From Polyangiaceae bacterium (GTDB taxonomy: Bacteria > Myxococcota_A > Polyangia > Polyangiales > Polyangiaceae): 64,000 bases of DNA. Position 1 is the stretch's first letter; every line of letters starts with the position of its first letter. The notes beneath the pieces are model-generated. The model was not told the DNA's origin and did not search any database. It worked only from the letters and a program-made list of their open reading frames with translations. Made by a program: the position numbers and the translations under genes. The stretch spans positions 1-64,000 of the forward strand of contig CANJMI010000021.1 of NCBI GenBank assembly GCA_947475525.1, in the 5' to 3' direction. This document shows, piece by piece, positions 8,322 to 17,574 of the stretch.

Positions 8322-9335
8322 ATGAAAATACCACGCATCCTGTCGATCATTGTCGCGCTCTTTTTTGTCGCTTTGCCCGCCCGTGCCGAGACGGCGACTG
8401 TGCGCCTCGGCAACCCGGAGATTCAGCGTTTGATGGGCGATACCTTGGGCTCGGTGCAGATTACTGCGAGTAGCGGCCCGGGCGGCGCTATCACGTTTCG
8501 GCTGCCTGGGGGCCAAACCATCAACTCGCCTCTTCGTCTCCCCGTGGTGACCATTCCCGCGCCCGACCCCTTTCCCGGGCTCGTCGCCACCACGACGATG
8601 CTGCGCAGCCTTGGAACGCCGACGCTCACGTACGCGAACGGCCGCCTGCGCGTCGCCCTGGTGCTTCGGCCTGACGACAGGATTCGCACGATCACGACCA
8701 ACTGGACGAGCAGTTCGATTTTCCTGCCCGATCCCCCGGACCTTGGTGTCCAGCAGATCGTGATTAACGCAAGCTTCCGGCTTGGACGGCAGGGGAACCA
8801 GGTTGTGGCGGAAGATTTCCAGGTCGTCGTAGGGGCCGTCTGGCAGCTGCCCGGACTGTTGAACGCGCTTTCGTCGACCATCAGCCCGATCATCAATCGA
8901 GCCGTCTCGGAGTCCATGGCCGACCTGTTACGGCAGCGCGTCGAGTTGCTCGTGCGCTTGAGCATCGCGCCCTATCTCCTCCAGGCGACCGGCTACTCGT
9001 CGCCGTTGCAGTTGGACTCGATTGCTCACAACGCCGATCACATTGCGCTGGCTGTCACTGGACACCACCAGCGACCGCCCGTGGATCTTACCGCCTTCAA
9101 CTTGGCGCTGTCGATCGATCCGAGCGCACTCAAAGCGGGCCTTGAACAAAGCAAGACGCACGAAGCGCAAGCCAAGAAGTCGGCTGAAGATACCGATGAA
9201 AAGAACAACAAGGCCCAAGCTGCGGCAAAGGCGAATGCCAAAGTTCCGCTGACGCCGGCGCAAACGAAAGCCGTGGAGGCCTACAAGAAGGGCGCTGATG
9301 GTGACGGCGGGAACAACAACAAGAAAGGCAAGTAG
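8322..9335 (+). CDS. exported hypothetical protein with Lys-rich C-terminus
   Basis: 337 residues from ATG 8322. The signal peptide MKIPRILSIIVALFFVALPARA ends in an AxA site and no lipobox, so the mature protein should be periplasmic or secreted. The central 200 residues are predicted beta-rich (strands such as LTYANGRLRVALVLRPDDR) followed by a helical stretch around NALSSTISPIINRAVSESM. That order loosely recalls lipid-binding TULIP-like proteins, but I cannot support it further. The last 75 residues are low complexity, rich in Lys, Ala, Asn and Gln. The stop codon is immediately followed by the hairpin repeat element at 9336. Confidence 0.65.
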   Translation: MKIPRILSIIVALFFVALPARAETATVRLGNPEIQRLMGDTLGSVQITASSGPGGAITFRLPGGQTINSPLRLPVVTIPAPDPFPGLVATTTMLRSLGTPTLTYANGRLRVALVLRPDDRIRTITTNWTSSSIFLPDPPDLGVQQIVINASFRLGRQGNQVVAEDFQVVVGAVWQLPGLLNALSSTISPIINRAVSESMADLLRQRVELLVRLSIAPYLLQATGYSSPLQLDSIAHNADHIALAVTGHHQRPPVDLTAFNLALSIDPSALKAGLEQSKTHEAQAKKSAEDTDEKNNKAQAAAKANAKVPLTPAQTKAVEAYKKGADGDGGNNNKKGK

Positions 9336-9563
9336 CCCTCGATTCGTTCGAATCGAGGCGCAAGTAAACAGCCGTACCTGAGTCGATAGCATCGCAACTC
9401 GATGGGCAACTCGGTGTCCTCGCGAAATCGGGGACGTCGAGTTGCCCATCGTTTCGATGGACTCGGGGTACTAGTCCTCGATTCGTTCAAATCGAGGCGC
9501 AAGTAAACAGCCGTACCTGAGTCGATAGCATCGCAACTCGATGGGCAACTCGGTGTCCTCGCG
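9336..9563. repeat. dispersed hairpin repeat element, copy 1 (one full unit plus a truncated unit)
   Basis: The unit begins one base after the stop codon. Hairpin 1 is CCTCGATTCG (9337-9346) with CGAATCGAGG (9349-9358). Hairpin 2 has an outer stem (TACC-T-GAGTC at 9375-9384 with GACTC-GG-GGTA at 9460-9470), a 14-bp inner stem (9400-9413 with 9438-9451) and an apical GTCC/GGAC. A second unit starts at 9475 and is cut off at about 9563. The same element occurs at 17575-17789. Confidence 0.9.
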
Positions 9564-9627
9564 CCTCCTATCACGACGAAACAGAGGGCGATGGCGCCTT
9601 CTGTTTCGCCCGGCGTCTGGCGAGCGT

Positions 9628-10158
9628 TCAGTGGAGGAGGATCGTCTTCTTGTCCGTCACCGCCGTGCCGTTCTCGTCAACCGAGAGCGAGATGGTGAGG
9701 TTGCGTCCCGAGAGGTTGTCTCGGTGCGAGAGAAGATCGAAGAGCGGTTCGGTGTAAGCCGCATCGCCGTCCCGCGTGAACTGCATCCTTCCCCCAAAGC
9801 CGGGGCTTATCGCGCCGTCGCCGTCGATCGAATGTACCGCTGCCACCACAAGACAAATCGTGGCGGGGTCATCGGCCAGCAGCTCGATCCTGATTGACGG
9901 GGTGATCATGTAGCCGCCCTGGAAGCCGAGCACCACGTCCACGGTCTGGCCGTCGACGTACGGCTTGAACTCGCTTCCGTCGTGTTCGCCGATGGTGACG
10001 GGTGTCGTGCCTTTTGTGGCCCCGTCGACCTCCAACGTCATCTCGGCCTCGACCGTGCATTGGTCGAAGCGCGGTGCGCTGGGCGGGCCGCAATGGGTCG
10101 TTGCCAATGCGAGTGCACAACCTACGACCGTCCAAACGTGCGATTCGCTAGCGCGCAT
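9628..10158 (-). CDS. hypothetical lipoprotein
   Basis: 176 residues from ATG 10158 (MRASESHVWTVVGCALAL); the frame is open further upstream but this start gives a clean signal peptide with lipobox ATTHC. The mature protein is a predicted beta-sandwich of about 150 residues with two Cys and no family motif that I recognise. It lies 82 bases downstream of the three-gene operon ending at 10241 on the same strand and may be its last member. Confidence 0.7.
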   Translation of the reverse strand: MRASESHVWTVVGCALALATTHCGPPSAPRFDQCTVEAEMTLEVDGATKGTTPVTIGEHDGSEFKPYVDGQTVDVVLGFQGGYMITPSIRIELLADDPATICLVVAAVHSIDGDGAISPGFGGRMQFTRDGDAAYTEPLFDLLSHRDNLSGRNLTISLSVDENGTAVTDKKTILLH

Positions 10159-10240
10159 TCGGGCGATTCTACTCGCTGACGCTGGCCGCCGCGACAATTG
10201 TACATGCCCGCGACGTCGGTTCCGTCTCGGCGCGGGCCGC

Positions 10241-12007
10241 TTACGGATACGTGTAGCCGATGACGTTGCACGCCGGCTGCGACAGAAGCTCGATCTTCGG
10301 CTCGAAGCCGTCGTCGTGAGGGCAGCCCATGCCCTCGTCTGCGCACTCTGGCTCGAAGGCGACCACCCAGTGGCCTTCGCTTCTCCAAACCTTCGAGTAG
10401 CCCGATACGCGCAGCGTGGCGGACGGGGCGAGATCAGCGAACGCGGGGGTTGAGGTGGCGAACTTCGCGAGATCTCCCGCGAAGAGACCATTCGCATCGG
10501 CGACGTAACCGTCGATGCGAACAACGCCGCGTTGGGATCGCTCGGCGTCGAAGCCTCCGCGCGTCCAGATGCGATGGCTTGGAACTCGGACGACGATCGA
10601 GCCGCGGGACGTTTTCTCGTCCGCGACGCACGCAAAGAGGTGCTCCTTGAGAGCGCCCTCCGTCACGCCGGCTCGCTCCGCAATCGCCTGACGCAAGCGC
10701 GTGAAGCGTGGCTTCTCCGCGACGGTGACGTCCGTGAGTTTGCAAGCGATAGGCTCGAAGCCACCGAGCGCGAGCACGCGGTTGCGCCAGATCTCCGCTC
10801 GCGGATGGCGGTCGATGGGCCGACGCATGGCTCCGCCGTCGCCAGGGGCCGCTTCGCTGGTCCTGACCTCGATCGTCACCGTCGCAGTCGTGAGCGGTAT
10901 CGGTGCAGCAAGACCGTAACTCCCAAGTTCGCAATAGGCGCGGTCCCAGCGGCCTTCTACGGCCTCGCACGGGACGATGGCGTTCCTCTCCTTCGCCTCC
11001 GTCACCATCTCTTGCCATCGGCTTGAATCGCCGCGCTTTGTGAGCTGCAGGCTCGCTCCACCTTCTGTCGGCAGACTGACCTGCCACACGTCGCCGCGTG
11101 ACAGGACCGCGGCGGCGAGCTCGCGGGCGACCCCGAAGGTCCCGATCGCGCTTACGGTTCCATCGATAAATCCCTCGCCGCGCGCGTGGCGGCGGACAAA
11201 AGTGACAGAGCGAACTTCGACGAGAGCTGGCTCCTGTGGCACTGGGAGCTCGACGTCCGCCCCCGTCAGGGCGCGAACCCCAAGCGCGGCGGCGAGGCCG
11301 TCGGTGTCTGCCGCGCGGAGCAGCGTCTCCCCCAACACGCTCGACCGTGCGCTTTTCGGCACATCCACCAACACGTGTCCCGAGAAGCTCTCGACCTGGC
11401 AGACGAGCGTGTCGATCTCGGCGCCGTTTGCGCTTCGCGTGATGCTCGCGATGGCCCGACAGGTGAAGGGCTTCGTCGTGTCGAAACGCTCCCAAGGCGC
11501 CTTAAACGCTGCACAGTCTTTCGCGAAGGCATCGCCGCCCGTCACGGAGCAACCGTTCGCGATGGCATTGAGCAGCGGAGCGCGCCCAATGTACCAAGGA
11601 CGGTACCGAGCGGCCCATTCCGCCACACGTTGAGGTTCTCCTTTCGCCACCTCCTCGAGGAGGCGTGCGTACGCGTCTTTGAATTTCTCCCGGAGGAAAT
11701 TCTTGCCGATGGTGTTTGCGCAGGCGAGGGCGGGTGCCTTCACTTCGGGCGCGGGGATCTTGATGGGTCGTTCGCCGAGTGCGGAGTCATACGTGGTCGC
11801 CCAGGACTCCGGACCGGACTTCGGCGGCTTTTTCGCTTCCGCGCTCGCGCTCGGTGACGGCGCTGAGGCTGAGGCGTCTGCGTCTCCGGCTGAGGCTGAA
11901 GCTGAGGCCGCCGCGTTCGAGTCGCCGCGTTTGCCGCATGCCGCGAGTCCGACGACGCCTGTCGCAAGGAGAGCGGCCCAAATCGTCCTACGAACACGGG
12001 CCGTCAC
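10241..12007 (-). CDS. large hypothetical lipoprotein
   Basis: 588 residues from GTG 12007; the start overlaps the upstream stop as GTGA, which supports it. The signal peptide ends in lipobox GLAACG. A low-complexity Ala/Ser/Pro linker (residues about 32-65) separates the anchor from the rest, as expected for a lipoprotein that reaches out from the membrane. The mature part has scattered Cys and alternating beta and helical stretches, with no domain I can name. Translational coupling to the SUMF1-fold protein suggests the two are made in proportion. Confidence 0.75.
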   Translation of the reverse strand: MTARVRRTIWAALLATGVVGLAACGKRGDSNAAASASASAGDADASASAPSPSASAEAKKPPKSGPESWATTYDSALGERPIKIPAPEVKAPALACANTIGKNFLREKFKDAYARLLEEVAKGEPQRVAEWAARYRPWYIGRAPLLNAIANGCSVTGGDAFAKDCAAFKAPWERFDTTKPFTCRAIASITRSANGAEIDTLVCQVESFSGHVLVDVPKSARSSVLGETLLRAADTDGLAAALGVRALTGADVELPVPQEPALVEVRSVTFVRRHARGEGFIDGTVSAIGTFGVARELAAAVLSRGDVWQVSLPTEGGASLQLTKRGDSSRWQEMVTEAKERNAIVPCEAVEGRWDRAYCELGSYGLAAPIPLTTATVTIEVRTSEAAPGDGGAMRRPIDRHPRAEIWRNRVLALGGFEPIACKLTDVTVAEKPRFTRLRQAIAERAGVTEGALKEHLFACVADEKTSRGSIVVRVPSHRIWTRGGFDAERSQRGVVRIDGYVADANGLFAGDLAKFATSTPAFADLAPSATLRVSGYSKVWRSEGHWVVAFEPECADEGMGCPHDDGFEPKIELLSQPACNVIGYTYP

Positions 12008-13236
12008 TGGGCACCTCCGTCCGTCGCGCAGCGGAACCCGATGCCCTCGAGGGTCAGGTGTTTAAAGAGCCGAAAGCGGTTGGTAGCGCTCGCGTCCTCG
12101 GGGCTTTTTTGGGCCCGCGTTCCGCTATCGTCGGTCCCCCAACCTCCGCCGCGTAGCACGCCGAACGCCGAGCTGTACTCGCTCGAGGGGCGGTCGTCGC
12201 TTGCTTCGGCGTAGTGCGCCGCGGCGTAGGTCCCCGCGACCCACTCCCACACGTTGCCGGACATGTCCCGTACTCCGAAGGGCGACTCCCCGTTTGGGTG
12301 GGTGCCGCCTTCCGCGGTGTGCCGCGTCGAGCACCCGCGCGTCCCGTAAATCTTGCCTGCGTCAACGTGGGCGCGACCGCAATCGGCAGGGGAAATCCCC
12401 CACGGATAGCGTCGACCCGCCGTTCCACGTGCGGCTTTTTCCCACTCGAGCTCGCTCGGCAGGCGCGCCCCAGCGAAGGCGCAGTACGCCTTTGCCGCGG
12501 GTTGTGTCACGCAGTTGATCGGATGGGCTTCCCGCCCCGCGAGGCCCCAGTTGCAGCCCATGCGCGTGACACGCGCTTCGCCGTTGCCTTCACGATCTTC
12601 CGGCGAATCAACGACGTCGGCCTCGGCCGCCGGACAGGCCCCGCGCTGGTAGCAGACGAAGTAGCGCGCAACGGTGACCTCGTCGCGGTCGATCCAGTAC
12701 TCTGGCAGCTCGACAGCCCCCGCGTCCTTCTCGTCCGGCGCCCGCGCTTCGCTCGGTACACCCGCGATGAATGACCCTGCAGGAACGCGAAGCATCGTCG
12801 CGCCGTCGTTCGTTCGGACCCGCGTCCCTTTCGGTTCGACGTGCGCGACCTCCTTGCCGCTGTTCAGGCACGCGACGTATTCGCCGCACGTCAACTGGGG
12901 GAAACAAGCGTCGACCCGCGTGACCTCAGCGTCGGTCCAAAAGGTGCAGTCTTCTTTGCAATTGAGCTGCGTTAAGCGAGCCACTTCTGCGGCTTCGCCG
13001 AGTATCGAGGGGCCATAGTTCCCTCGTCCCGTTGTGCACTCGGCGAGCACGAGCTTTGAGCGCTCACAGGCTTCGACGCACGTCGGCGGCTTCGCTGGCG
13101 GGTCGCTTGCGAGCGGCGTGCCCGAAGGCGAGGCGGTTGCGCCGGGCGCCGGTTGTGCGTTCACGATGGCGATGGCGGCGAGACTAGCTGCGCCGATGCC
13201 AACGGCGACGGCATGCGAAAATTTGCGTGGGGTCAT
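12004..13236 (-). CDS. SUMF1/FGE-fold exported protein
   Basis: 410 residues from ATG 13236, whose ATGA overlaps the upstream gene's stop. A signal peptide (KFSHAVAVGIGAASLAAIA) leads into a Cys-rich region (CVEACERSKLVLAEC, NCKEDC, CFPQLTCGEYVAC). The C-terminal 250 residues carry the formylglycine-generating-enzyme fold: PAGSFIAG, YWIDRDEVTVARY, ARLPSELEWEKAARG, FGVRDMSGNVWEWV, LRGGGW and GIGFRC. True FGEs need two copper-binding Cys shortly before the last motif; here that segment (KSPEDASATNRFRLFKH) has none. It is therefore more likely a non-FGE member of the fold. Its partner genes are lipoproteins. Confidence 0.88.
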   Translation of the reverse strand: MTPRKFSHAVAVGIGAASLAAIAIVNAQPAPGATASPSGTPLASDPPAKPPTCVEACERSKLVLAECTTGRGNYGPSILGEAAEVARLTQLNCKEDCTFWTDAEVTRVDACFPQLTCGEYVACLNSGKEVAHVEPKGTRVRTNDGATMLRVPAGSFIAGVPSEARAPDEKDAGAVELPEYWIDRDEVTVARYFVCYQRGACPAAEADVVDSPEDREGNGEARVTRMGCNWGLAGREAHPINCVTQPAAKAYCAFAGARLPSELEWEKAARGTAGRRYPWGISPADCGRAHVDAGKIYGTRGCSTRHTAEGGTHPNGESPFGVRDMSGNVWEWVAGTYAAAHYAEASDDRPSSEYSSAFGVLRGGGWGTDDSGTRAQKSPEDASATNRFRLFKHLTLEGIGFRCATDGGAQ

Positions 13237-14027
13237 GGGAGGGGACGATCGAAGAGTGGAGGTTCGGAAGCGACGTAGACGGCGACGGGTGAAGCGTCGG
13301 TGAACGATTGGTGGCGCCGTTTCGCCGAGAAGCGGAGCGCCGGAATGGTCGACAGCAGCGCCGCCTCGGCGAGCCGAGGGACCGCGACGGCGTAGCGGCT
13401 TGCGGGGGCCTGAAAGTATCCAAACCGAGCAAGCTCTTCGACCGCCTTGGGGTAGTTCGCGGCGTCGAAAGCGCGCAGGGCGTCGCCATGCTGCGTTTTG
13501 AGGACGCGCCAAAGGGCCGCAGCCCCCGCGTCGGCTGTCTCGTGCGCCGCCATGGCCTCGGACGATGGGTCTGGCCCGCGGGTGTGCAGACCGCCGACGT
13601 TCCCCGCCACGACGTTCCCGAAGTTGAAATTGTAAAGCGCCTCGCCGTGCGCGTTTTCGAAAGCGCAGAGCCCAAAGGCGCCTGCGAGCCGAGGATCCAG
13701 GGGCGGGACCCCGAAAGCGAGCTTATGACCGCGGGCGAGCGCGACGAGCATGTCCGTGCGCGACATTTGCGTAAGAACTCGTGGAACGCGCGTGCCGCTC
13801 TCCTCCAGGGCGGCCCGAGCGAACCCTTCCGCCGGCGCTGCCGGGACTTCCGTGGGCACTTGCGTCGGATGGGGCAGCGTGGTCGTTGCCCCGTCCGTCT
13901 GCGCCGCTGCTATCAGCGCGGGCCCTGATTGAGGCGAGGTGCGGTCGGCGCACGCCGTGGTGCCGAGCGTTGCCGCTGCGGCGAGGCACGTCGCAAAACC
14001 ACCTTTTCCGCCACCCCGTCCCAACAT
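13233..14027 (-). CDS. lipoprotein with lysozyme-like (glucosaminidase-type) domain
   Basis: 264 residues from ATG 14027. The signal ends in lipobox GTTAC. After an Ala/Pro linker comes a helical domain (residues about 90-215) with LAGAFGLCAFENAHG, ALYNFNFGNVVAGNVGG and a later FGYFQAPASRYAVAVPRL. The Glu in a helix followed by N-x-N-F-G-N is the signature of glucosaminidase/lysozyme-like peptidoglycan hydrolases. It probably cleaves or binds cell-wall glycan. First gene of an operon with 4-base overlaps (13233-13236 and 12004-12007). The fold call is from motif memory and moderately sure. Confidence 0.65.
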   Translation of the reverse strand: MLGRGGGKGGFATCLAAAATLGTTACADRTSPQSGPALIAAAQTDGATTTLPHPTQVPTEVPAAPAEGFARAALEESGTRVPRVLTQMSRTDMLVALARGHKLAFGVPPLDPRLAGAFGLCAFENAHGEALYNFNFGNVVAGNVGGLHTRGPDPSSEAMAAHETADAGAAALWRVLKTQHGDALRAFDAANYPKAVEELARFGYFQAPASRYAVAVPRLAEAALLSTIPALRFSAKRRHQSFTDASPVAVYVASEPPLFDRPLP

Positions 14028-14455
14028 TGATCAATCGTACCTGACATTGAATGACACCCGACAAGTTCTTGGTGTTGATGTGCGCTAGCCACGCGGCTTC
14101 ATGGACAGGCTCGTCTCACGAAGCGCCCGCGGCGAAACAAGCCGACCGATTCAACGGCCTCGGCCTCGGCCTCGGCTTCGGTGACCTTCACTTGGCCACA
14201 ATGATCTCATGGCTCACTCAATGAGTTCATGCGCCGCTGGCCCTTAGGTTCGACGCGTACAGTTCTGGGAAGGCTTCGCTTATGGGCCTTTGACGCAGCA
14301 GGTCCGCACGAACTTGCACCTTCGCAAATTTTAAGGCCAATTAGCAGCAACAAGCCAAGGCGAGGGCCTTCGCTTTTAAGTCTCTCGGCGGTCGCCTGCT
14401 AGCTCGCGCGCGGCTCTAAGAGCGCCTTCAAATGTGGTACAAAAGGATTAGGACG
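14028..14455. other. divergent intergenic region
   Basis: About 430 bases between divergent lipoprotein genes. It contains a short run of ggcctc-type triplets at about 14156-14178 and a lower-GC stretch at 14310-14350. No gene, RNA or clear promoter was recognised. Confidence 0.35.
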
Positions 14456-15403
14456 ATGCGACTCGGAACGATGTTGGGATGGTTGGCTGCGGTTTCACTC
14501 GCTGGGGCGGCGTGCAGTTCTCCGAACTCCGGCAACCCGACGGGCGCGGGGGGCGGCGCGAGCGTGGCGACGGGCGCGGGGGGCGGCGCGACCGTGTCGA
14601 CGTGCGACGGGCTTGCGAAGGTTGTGTGCGACAAACTCGACGCGTGCGCGCCGACCGTCATCGAGCTCCTCTATGGTTCGGTGGCGCACTGTTCCGAACG
14701 CCTGGCGCTCGGGCTCTGCGCGAGTTCGGCCGGCGTCGACTTCGCGGCCTGTGGCACGGACTACGCGACCCTATCGTGCGACGCCATTTTCGCCAGCGAT
14801 TCTGCGCCCGCGGGGTGCGTTTCAACGAACGCTGCAGCCGACGGTGCGCCATGCGGCGACGACGCCGAATGCAAGAGTTCGCACTGCGTGAAGGGAACCG
14901 ATCCGGCCTGCGGCACCTGCGAGGCCAAAGTCGCCGCGGGCGGGGCTTGCGGCATGGTGGATCAGGTCTGCGAGAGCGGCTTCACCTGCCTTGCGGACAC
15001 GTGCACGAAGTTAAAGCCGCCCGGGGATGCCTGCGCGGCGACCGACGAGTGCTCGGGCGCGCACGTGTGCATCGGGGGCAAGTGCGGCGCTCCGCCGACC
15101 GAGGGGGAGGCCTGTGCGCAGGACATCCGCTGCTCCCCCTTCGAGGCGATTTTCTGTTCGCCGAAGACCAACACGTGCAAGGCGGTTGGGCTTGCGAACG
15201 TCGGAGAATCTTGCGGCTACGACATGGCGGGCGACAAAATCACGGCCTGCAAGGTGAGCGATTGCGCCGTCGACGATAAATGCGTCGCGCCACTCAAGGA
15301 CGGTGACGCCTGCATGACCGGTCCGAACCAACCGAGCTGCGAGGCGCCGGCCGAGTGCCTGCAGGGCAAGTGCACGCCGCCGATGGCCGATACGTGTAAG
15401 TAA
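14456..15403 (+). CDS. Cys-rich lipoprotein with disulfide repeats
   Basis: 315 residues from ATG 14456, chosen over ATG 14432 because it gives a compact lipoprotein signal (MRLGTMLGWLAAVSLAG, lipobox GAAC) with AAGGA upstream. The linker is GAGGGA-rich. Residues about 45-120 form a helical Cys domain; about 130-315 hold repeated four-to-six-Cys modules of the form DG-C-x-C-x-SxxC (GAPCGDDAECKSSHCV, GGACGMVDQVCESGFTC, GDACAATDECSGAHVC, GESCGYDMAG). Such modules fill many myxobacterial secreted proteins and probably stabilise an elongated stalk. No catalytic motif is seen. Confidence 0.82.
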   Translation: MRLGTMLGWLAAVSLAGAACSSPNSGNPTGAGGGASVATGAGGGATVSTCDGLAKVVCDKLDACAPTVIELLYGSVAHCSERLALGLCASSAGVDFAACGTDYATLSCDAIFASDSAPAGCVSTNAAADGAPCGDDAECKSSHCVKGTDPACGTCEAKVAAGGACGMVDQVCESGFTCLADTCTKLKPPGDACAATDECSGAHVCIGGKCGAPPTEGEACAQDIRCSPFEAIFCSPKTNTCKAVGLANVGESCGYDMAGDKITACKVSDCAVDDKCVAPLKDGDACMTGPNQPSCEAPAECLQGKCTPPMADTCK

Positions 15404-15416
15404 GCAACTGCGAGGA

Positions 15417-15863
15417 ATGGCGATGAGCGAACGCGTAGCCAACATGATGACACGCGGACTCGTGACGGTGTCGCCCGACGCGACTTTGCTCGACGCCCAA
15501 CGCTTGTTCGCCTTGCACCGCTTCCACCACCTTCCGGTGGTGGAGGGTGACGCCCTTGTCGGCGTCTTGTCGGACCGCGACATCCTGCGCGCGCTGTCAC
15601 CGTTTCTCGACACGCTCGCGGAGCGCACCCAAGACCTCGACACGATGCGGCGGCACGTTCACGCGGTCATGTCGCGCAAGCTCGTTACCGTCGACACGGA
15701 GGCCGAGGTCGCCACGGCCGCGCAGCTGATGCTGACTCACCGAGTTTCGTGCTTGCCGGTTCTCCAACGGGGAAAGCTCGTCGGCATCCTCACGACGCGC
15801 GACATGTTGCGCAGGGTGGTCGGCGGCGGCTCCAGCACCGTGCGAGCAGCGCGGCTGCCGTGA
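15417..15863 (+). CDS. CBS-domain pair protein
   Basis: 148 residues from ATG 15417 (ATG 15423 also possible). It consists of two CBS domains in tandem: MTRGLVTVSPDATLLDAQRL with HHLPVVEGDALVGVLSDRDI, and MSRKLVTVDTEAEVATAAQL with SCLPVLQRGKLVGILTTRDM. A CBS pair usually binds AMP, ATP or related nucleotides and acts as an energy or redox sensor. There is no attached effector domain. It is cytoplasmic, unlike its neighbours, and starts 13 bases after the preceding lipoprotein gene, so co-transcription is possible. Confidence 0.92.
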   Translation: MAMSERVANMMTRGLVTVSPDATLLDAQRLFALHRFHHLPVVEGDALVGVLSDRDILRALSPFLDTLAERTQDLDTMRRHVHAVMSRKLVTVDTEAEVATAAQLMLTHRVSCLPVLQRGKLVGILTTRDMLRRVVGGGSSTVRAARLP

Positions 15864-16125
15864 TTCTCGCGCCCATGTCACGACCGAGATGTCGTGGGTG
15901 CCGAGCTCGAGCGACCGCCGCGTGAGCGGGCCCTCCGCTCATTGGAAACGTTCTGTGTCTGCACATAGGCAGTAAAAACACAGGCAATCGTGTAGTGGCA
16001 CGGCTTCTGCCAATGGCAGCGTAAACCCTGCTCATGTCGAGCACCAAAGGAGTCTTACGTTGCTTCATCCCAAACACGATCGCCCCGTCCCGTCAAAACG
16101 TGTAACCGCAGTTGCCACAGTGTTC

Positions 16126-17574
16126 ATGCGCTCCGCGCGTCCGTCCTTCGTTGCACTCTCGCTCTCATTCGCGGCGTGCACCGGCTCTCAGCTCGGGTCC
16201 GAAAGCGGCGGCCGTGGCTGCAACGCCGGCGGCGCGAATGATCAAGTCAAGGCGCCCGGGAACGCACCGGGCGGCGTTGACCTCGCGTACGGAGACATCG
16301 CCGTCTCGCCCGATGGAAGTTACGTCGTCTACGACCACGCAGCCACGCTCGCCGTCGCGTGGACCAAAACAAGTCTCGTCGAGGCCTTGCCGCTCGAAGA
16401 GCCGAGTCGCCTCGGTTTCGCAAAGGATCGGCATGTCGTCTACGTGAGCTCGACGAAGGACGGCGCTGTCCACGCGATCGACGTCGATTCAGCCACCCAA
16501 CTGTGGTCGTCCCCGCTCGGCGAATACGCGGATGGCTTTCTTGCCGTCGCCGAGAGCGATACCCGGCTCGTCTTCGCCGCGTCGAAGCGCCTCTGGGTGC
16601 TCGATGCCAAAGATGGTCATGTCCTTCATGACCTCGCGCTCTCTTCGCCGCCGGTCGATCTCAAAATCCTCCCCGATGACGAGCGCGTTCTCGTCGTCGA
16701 GCAGCACACGTGGCCGCCCGCTGTCGTGCCTGGCTCCGACGCGCCAACGGCGAACACCATTGTTCACGTACTCGACATGGCGACGGGTCAAGACCGCGTG
16801 ATTTCGGTGCCGAATTGCAGCGATGACATCGTGGTTACCGGCGACGGAAAGATGGCCTTCCTCGCGCCTACGTCGTGCTCGAAGGACCCTATCAGCGTCA
16901 TCGACCTCGTCCCGGGCAAGGAGGCCTTTCGGAAAAACCTGCCCGGATTCGGTCCGGTTGTCCTCGCTCCAGACGGTGTCACCGCCGTCGGTTTTCTCGA
17001 TCGAGCGCAGGCCGACGCGAGCCTCTTCGACGACCCGAAGCTCCTCCCCGCGAAGGGCGCGTATCACCTCATGGTGATCGATACGCCGACGCTTCAGTAT
17101 GCATTCTACGAATACGGCGACATTCGTCCCCGTTATGCGCTTTCGCCCAACGGCAAGGCGCTGCTTGTCGATGAGTCAAACGGCCTTTCGGGCATTTCGC
17201 GCGCGCGCCTCTTCGACATGGAGATGCGCGCCTTCGAAACCATCGAGGGACCTGCGATTCAGTTCGAACAGGTGGCTCTCTCGAGCGACTCCGTGCACGC
17301 GTACGTTCTGTCGAACGCTCAACTGACGTCCCGCACGCGTGGTCGTGGTCGCCGCGGTGCCGCGAACGGTACTGACTACGGGCTCTACGATCTCGAGCTC
17401 GACGCCGCGAAGGTGGCCGAGGTGCCGCTCGACTTCCGACCCGTGAACGTCAACATCGCCCCGGACGATGGAAGCCTCTTTTTGCGCCGAAATCCTCGTG
17501 AGATATGCCTCTTCTCACTCACGTCGAAGAGCTGCGAGCGCGAGCTCAAGCTCGACGTGACCGCGGTGAACTAG
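16126..17574 (+). CDS. lipoprotein with beta-propeller-like repeats
   Basis: 482 residues from ATG 16126 (MRSARPSFVALSLSFAAC), chosen because it gives a proper lipoprotein signal; the frame is open from 16060. The mature part has repeated blocks such as DIAVSPDGSYVVYDHAATLAV, HAIDVDSATQLWSSPLG, VLDAKDGHVLHDL, MVIDTPTLQYAFY and ALSPNGKALLVDE, typical of YVTN/PQQ-like beta-propellers. A basic RTRGRGRRG loop interrupts the sixth block. No ligand residues can be identified. The stop codon is followed at once by the hairpin repeat element at 17575. Confidence 0.75.
   Translation: MRSARPSFVALSLSFAACTGSQLGSESGGRGCNAGGANDQVKAPGNAPGGVDLAYGDIAVSPDGSYVVYDHAATLAVAWTKTSLVEALPLEEPSRLGFAKDRHVVYVSSTKDGAVHAIDVDSATQLWSSPLGEYADGFLAVAESDTRLVFAASKRLWVLDAKDGHVLHDLALSSPPVDLKILPDDERVLVVEQHTWPPAVVPGSDAPTANTIVHVLDMATGQDRVISVPNCSDDIVVTGDGKMAFLAPTSCSKDPISVIDLVPGKEAFRKNLPGFGPVVLAPDGVTAVGFLDRAQADASLFDDPKLLPAKGAYHLMVIDTPTLQYAFYEYGDIRPRYALSPNGKALLVDESNGLSGISRARLFDMEMRAFETIEGPAIQFEQVALSSDSVHAYVLSNAQLTSRTRGRGRRGAANGTDYGLYDLELDAAKVAEVPLDFRPVNVNIAPDDGSLFLRRNPREICLFSLTSKSCERELKLDVTAVN

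Noticed and set aside
12004-13236. Formylglycine-generating enzyme serving the sulfatase-fold protein at 39072
   Set aside because: The SUMF1-fold protein lacks the catalytic Cys pair and the sulfatase-fold protein lacks the C/S-x-P-x-R target.
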